A DNA stretch of 7,269 nucleotides, from positions 1 to 7,269 of the forward strand of contig CAJWGQ010000148.1 of assembly GCA_913041025.1 (NCBI GenBank). Direction: 5' to 3'. The DNA comes from an uncultured Gammaproteobacteria bacterium. Lineage in GTDB: Bacteria; Pseudomonadota; Gammaproteobacteria; Pseudomonadales; Azotimanducaceae_A. Shown one piece after another: positions 6,647-7,269 of the stretch (position 1 is its first letter; each line of letters starts with the position of its first letter). Made by a program: the position numbers and the translations under genes. The notes below the pieces were generated by a model that made no database searches, had not been told where the DNA came from, and saw nothing but the letters and a program-made list of their open reading frames with translations.

Positions 6647-7269
6647 TTATGCGTTAGAGATGTATTCGATCAGATCGATCACCCGATTAGAATAACCCCA
6701 CTCATTGTCATACCAGAGATAGAGCTTGAGCTGAGTCTCGTTTACTACCATGGTTGATAAGGCATCAACGATACTCGAACGTGAATCGCCGATGTAGTCG
6801 GTGGAGACTAGCGGTCTTTCTTCAAATCCGAGTATTCCTTTGAGTTCACCTTCTGCTGATTGTTTAAGCGCGTTGTTTACTTCAACCGAGCTGGTTTTAT
6901 TGTTTAATTCAAATACGCAATCGGTTAGGGAGGCGTTTGCCAACGGTACTCTGATCGCGTGGCCATTAAGTTTACCTTCTAATTCAGGAAATATTTGTGC
7001 GATGGCCTTGGCTGATCCGGTGGTCGTAGGGATTAAGTTGCTACCGCTTGATCGAGCTCGTCTGAGGTCTTTATGGCCAGAATCTAGCACCACCTGGGTA
7101 TTGGTTATGTCGTGAACGGTCGTTATTGAGCCGTGAATGATCCTGAATTGTTCGTGGATTATTTTGATTACCGGGGCGATGCAATTTGTGGTGCAGGAAG
7201 AGGCGGTGACTATGGGGGGTTGCTCACGATCAAAGAGGTGATGGTTGACCCCAACTACTAAGTTTAGAA
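6647..7269 (-). CDS. gap: Glyceraldehyde-3-phosphate dehydrogenase (ArsJ-associated type), N-terminus outside window
   Basis: The C-terminal 206 residues of a type I GAPDH; the start lies beyond the right edge, with roughly 125 residues missing including most of the NAD-binding domain. The catalytic cysteine is visible in ASSCTTNC (codon at 7193-7195), followed by the catalytic-histidine motif TTVHD. Further family marks are [23 protein letters not shown], the phosphate-site arginine in [20 protein letters not shown], and [16 protein letters not shown] near the end. The immediate arsJ neighbour suggests its job is arsenate detoxification rather than central glycolysis: using arsenate in place of phosphate to give 1-arseno-3-phosphoglycerate. 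That role rests on context and family knowledge; the visible sequence alone would also fit a housekeeping GAPDH. The two genes are almost certainly one operon whose promoter is outside the window. Confidence 0.93.
   Translation of the reverse strand, partial: LNLVVGVNHHLFDREQPPIVTASSCTTNCIAPVIKIIHEQFRIIHGSITTVHDITNTQVVLDSGHKDLRRARSSGSNLIPTTTGSAKAIAQIFPELEGKLNGHAIRVPLANASLTDCVFELNNKTSSVEVNNALKQSAEGELKGILGFEERPLVSTDYIGDSRSSIVDALSTMVVNETQLKLYLWYDNEWGYSNRVIDLIEYISNA

Noticed and set aside
1..7269. CRISPR array, tRNA, rRNA, transposon ends or phage genes
   Set aside because: I looked on both strands and saw no regular spaced repeats, cloverleaf-like segments, terminal inverted repeats flanking a transposase, or phage-type proteins.

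Overview
The window looks like a piece of a proteobacterial chromosome, most likely a marine or aquatic gammaproteobacterium. This is inferred from the style of the TonB-dependent receptor, the moderate base composition, the Shine-Dalgarno sites and the ArsJ/GAPDH pair; there is no rRNA or other marker to fix the taxon. Six protein genes fill nearly all of it. The first and last run off the window edges. I see no tRNA, rRNA, CRISPR array, insertion sequence or integrase.

Left part (1-2279): the C-terminal four fifths or so of a TonB-dependent outer-membrane receptor, closed by a strong intrinsic terminator (2090-2125). About 150 bases without a gene follow, holding short imperfect repeats and the ribosome binding site of the next gene.

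Centre (2280-5419): three consecutive same-strand genes for phytanoyl-CoA dioxygenase (PhyH)-family Fe(II)/2-oxoglutarate oxygenases. All three keep the two-His-one-Asp iron site and the distal Arg. The first two are close paralogues and the third is clearly more divergent. Genes two and three are 37 nt apart and probably co-transcribed. Gene one is separated from gene two by 244 nt of AT-rich DNA with inverted repeats and three TTGACT/AGTCAA hexamers, which looks like a regulatory region. The substrates cannot be read from the sequence. The neighbouring receptor suggests an imported compound that is then oxidised, but this is inference.

Right part (5416-7269, minus strand): an arsenate-resistance pair, a GAPDH gene (5' end outside the window) followed after 10 nt by arsJ. 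In the established pathway this type of GAPDH uses arsenate in place of phosphate to make unstable 1-arseno-3-phosphoglycerate, which the ArsJ permease exports. No arsR or other ars gene is visible here; any would lie past the right edge.

The dioxygenase cluster and the arsenate operon converge tail to tail. Their stop codons overlap in a single TTAA, so there is no intergenic terminator between them. The least explained part of the window is the dioxygenase trio with its receptor; the arsenic module is a known system.
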